Notes under the pieces: generated by a model
What the model was told of the DNA's origin: nothing
What the model saw: the letters and a program-made list of their open reading frames with translations, nothing else
Databases searched by the model: none
Position numbers and translations under genes: made by a program
Assembly (NCBI GenBank): GCA_013813215.1
Contig: JACCSC010000484.1
Coordinates: 1-13,369, forward strand
Source: Geodermatophilaceae bacterium
Lineage (GTDB): Bacteria > Actinomycetota > Actinomycetes > Mycobacteriales > Geodermatophilaceae
Reading direction: 5' to 3'
DNA: 13,369 nucleotides
Part shown: positions 12,973 through 13,369 of the stretch, in pieces
Layout: the number at the start of each line of letters is the position of its first letter
Numbering within the stretch: position 1 is the stretch's first letter

Positions 12973-13369
12973 GCCGTCCGAACGCAGTGCGGCTTTTGGC
13001 GGCGACCGCCTGGTCCTCAGCCGCCCTGTCCTGCTCCCTCGTTCAGCTACCGGCGGACCATGCTGCGGCCGAGGCAGCCTTCGGCGACGGTGCCCAGGTG
13101 AGCCTGACCCATCAGGTCCCGGATCGCGCGCCCCCGCGGGTTCGACCGCTCGGCGGGGGCGAGCTGTCCGACACCTGGATCGGCGCAGCCGCAGCGGACC
13201 CGATCAGGAGTGCCGATGAGGACTCCGGTCTCGGTGTGTTCGATGAGTCGAATGCCGATATTGGGCCGTTGGTGTTTCGGCGGAGTTTCGATTCGAGTTT
13301 GCCGGTGTCGTTTGCGGGGTCGGCGGCCGGTGCGGATGCGGCTTATGGGTATCGGTCGTTCGTGTCGTG
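12960..13369 (+). CDS. Secreted protein of unknown function, N-terminal part (runs off window)
   Basis: An open frame of 136 codons runs from a GTG at 12960 to the window end with no stop. The start is supported by a strong AGGAGG sequence four bases... upstream (12951-12956, three-base gap). The N-terminus looks like a signal peptide: Arg5, Arg6 and Arg11, then LLAATAWSSAALSCSLVQL, then HAAAEA as a possible cleavage region. After a Pro/Gly-rich, low-complexity stretch comes GLGVFDESNADIGPLVFRRS and a region rich in Ser, Ala and Gly that reads like the beginning of a folded domain. I do not recognise the family with confidence; a glycan-acting or large repeat-type surface protein is possible given the context. 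From 13233 onward the codon use changes sharply: of 45 codons, 25 end in G, 15 in T, 5 in C and none in A. This may mark a segment of different origin. Confidence 0.65.
   Translation, partial: MIPDRRPNAVRLLAATAWSSAALSCSLVQLPADHAAAEAAFGDGAQVSLTHQVPDRAPPRVRPLGGGELSDTWIGAAAADPIRSADEDSGLGVFDESNADIGPLVFRRSFDSSLPVSFAGSAAGADAAYGYRSFVS

Noticed and set aside
12960..13060. Possible lipoprotein signal (Cys within AALSCS) in the last gene
   Set aside because: The residues before the Cys (A-L-S) do not fit the usual lipobox, and an Ala-rich type I cleavage region follows, so a normal signal peptide is more likely.
1..13369. RNA genes, CRISPR arrays, insertion sequences, attachment sites
   Set aside because: No cloverleaf-like segments, regularly spaced repeats, transposase motifs or terminal repeats could be seen by eye; nearly all bases are in conserved coding genes.

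Overview
The window is high-GC DNA from a member of the Actinomycetota. The GC content, GTG starts, stop/start-overlapping operons and protein families fit a soil actinomycete, but I cannot name the genus. Almost all of it is one exopolysaccharide (EPS) locus of the Wzx/Wzy-dependent type, with an unusually high load of polymer-modifying enzymes.

Layout. Bases 1-236 (+) are the C-terminus of a WbaP/WcaJ-type priming sugar-phosphate transferase. A minus-strand unit follows: sulfotransferase (1965-2978), family 2 glycosyltransferase (1036-1968) and an unknown multi-pass membrane protein (230-1006). A WecG/TagA/CpsF-family glycosyltransferase (3075-3842, +) is divergent from that unit. A seven-gene minus-strand operon fills 12327 down to 3794: Wzz-like chain-length protein fused to a degenerate BY-kinase domain, Wzy-like polymerase/ligase, kinase-like protein, sulfotransferase, Wzx-like flippase, a further sulfotransferase, and a SAM methyltransferase. 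Five of its six gene junctions are 4-bp ATGA/GTGA overlaps. At the right edge, on the plus strand, lie a short secreted ORF that looks like the cut-off start of a beta-propeller protein (12548-12949) and the start of a second secreted protein (12960 to the window end).

How the genes fit together (inference). The priming transferase and the two glycosyltransferases would build a lipid-linked repeat in the cytoplasm. Three distinct PAPS-type sulfotransferases and one methyltransferase could decorate it there. The flippase would export it, and the Wzy-like protein would polymerise it under control of the Wzz-like protein. The predicted product is a sulfated, possibly methylated, exopolysaccharide. 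More glycosyltransferases and sugar-nucleotide genes, and the sulfate-activation genes, must lie outside the window.

The most interesting points are: three sulfotransferases in one Gram-positive EPS locus; a Wzz/BY-kinase fusion whose ATP-binding motifs and tyrosine tail look lost; an inverted-repeat motif (TCACC-N6-GGTGA) shared by the only two divergent intergenic regions; an uncharacterised kinase-like protein inside the operon; and a sharp codon-usage change inside the last gene. No RNA genes, insertion sequences, CRISPR arrays or convincing terminators were seen.
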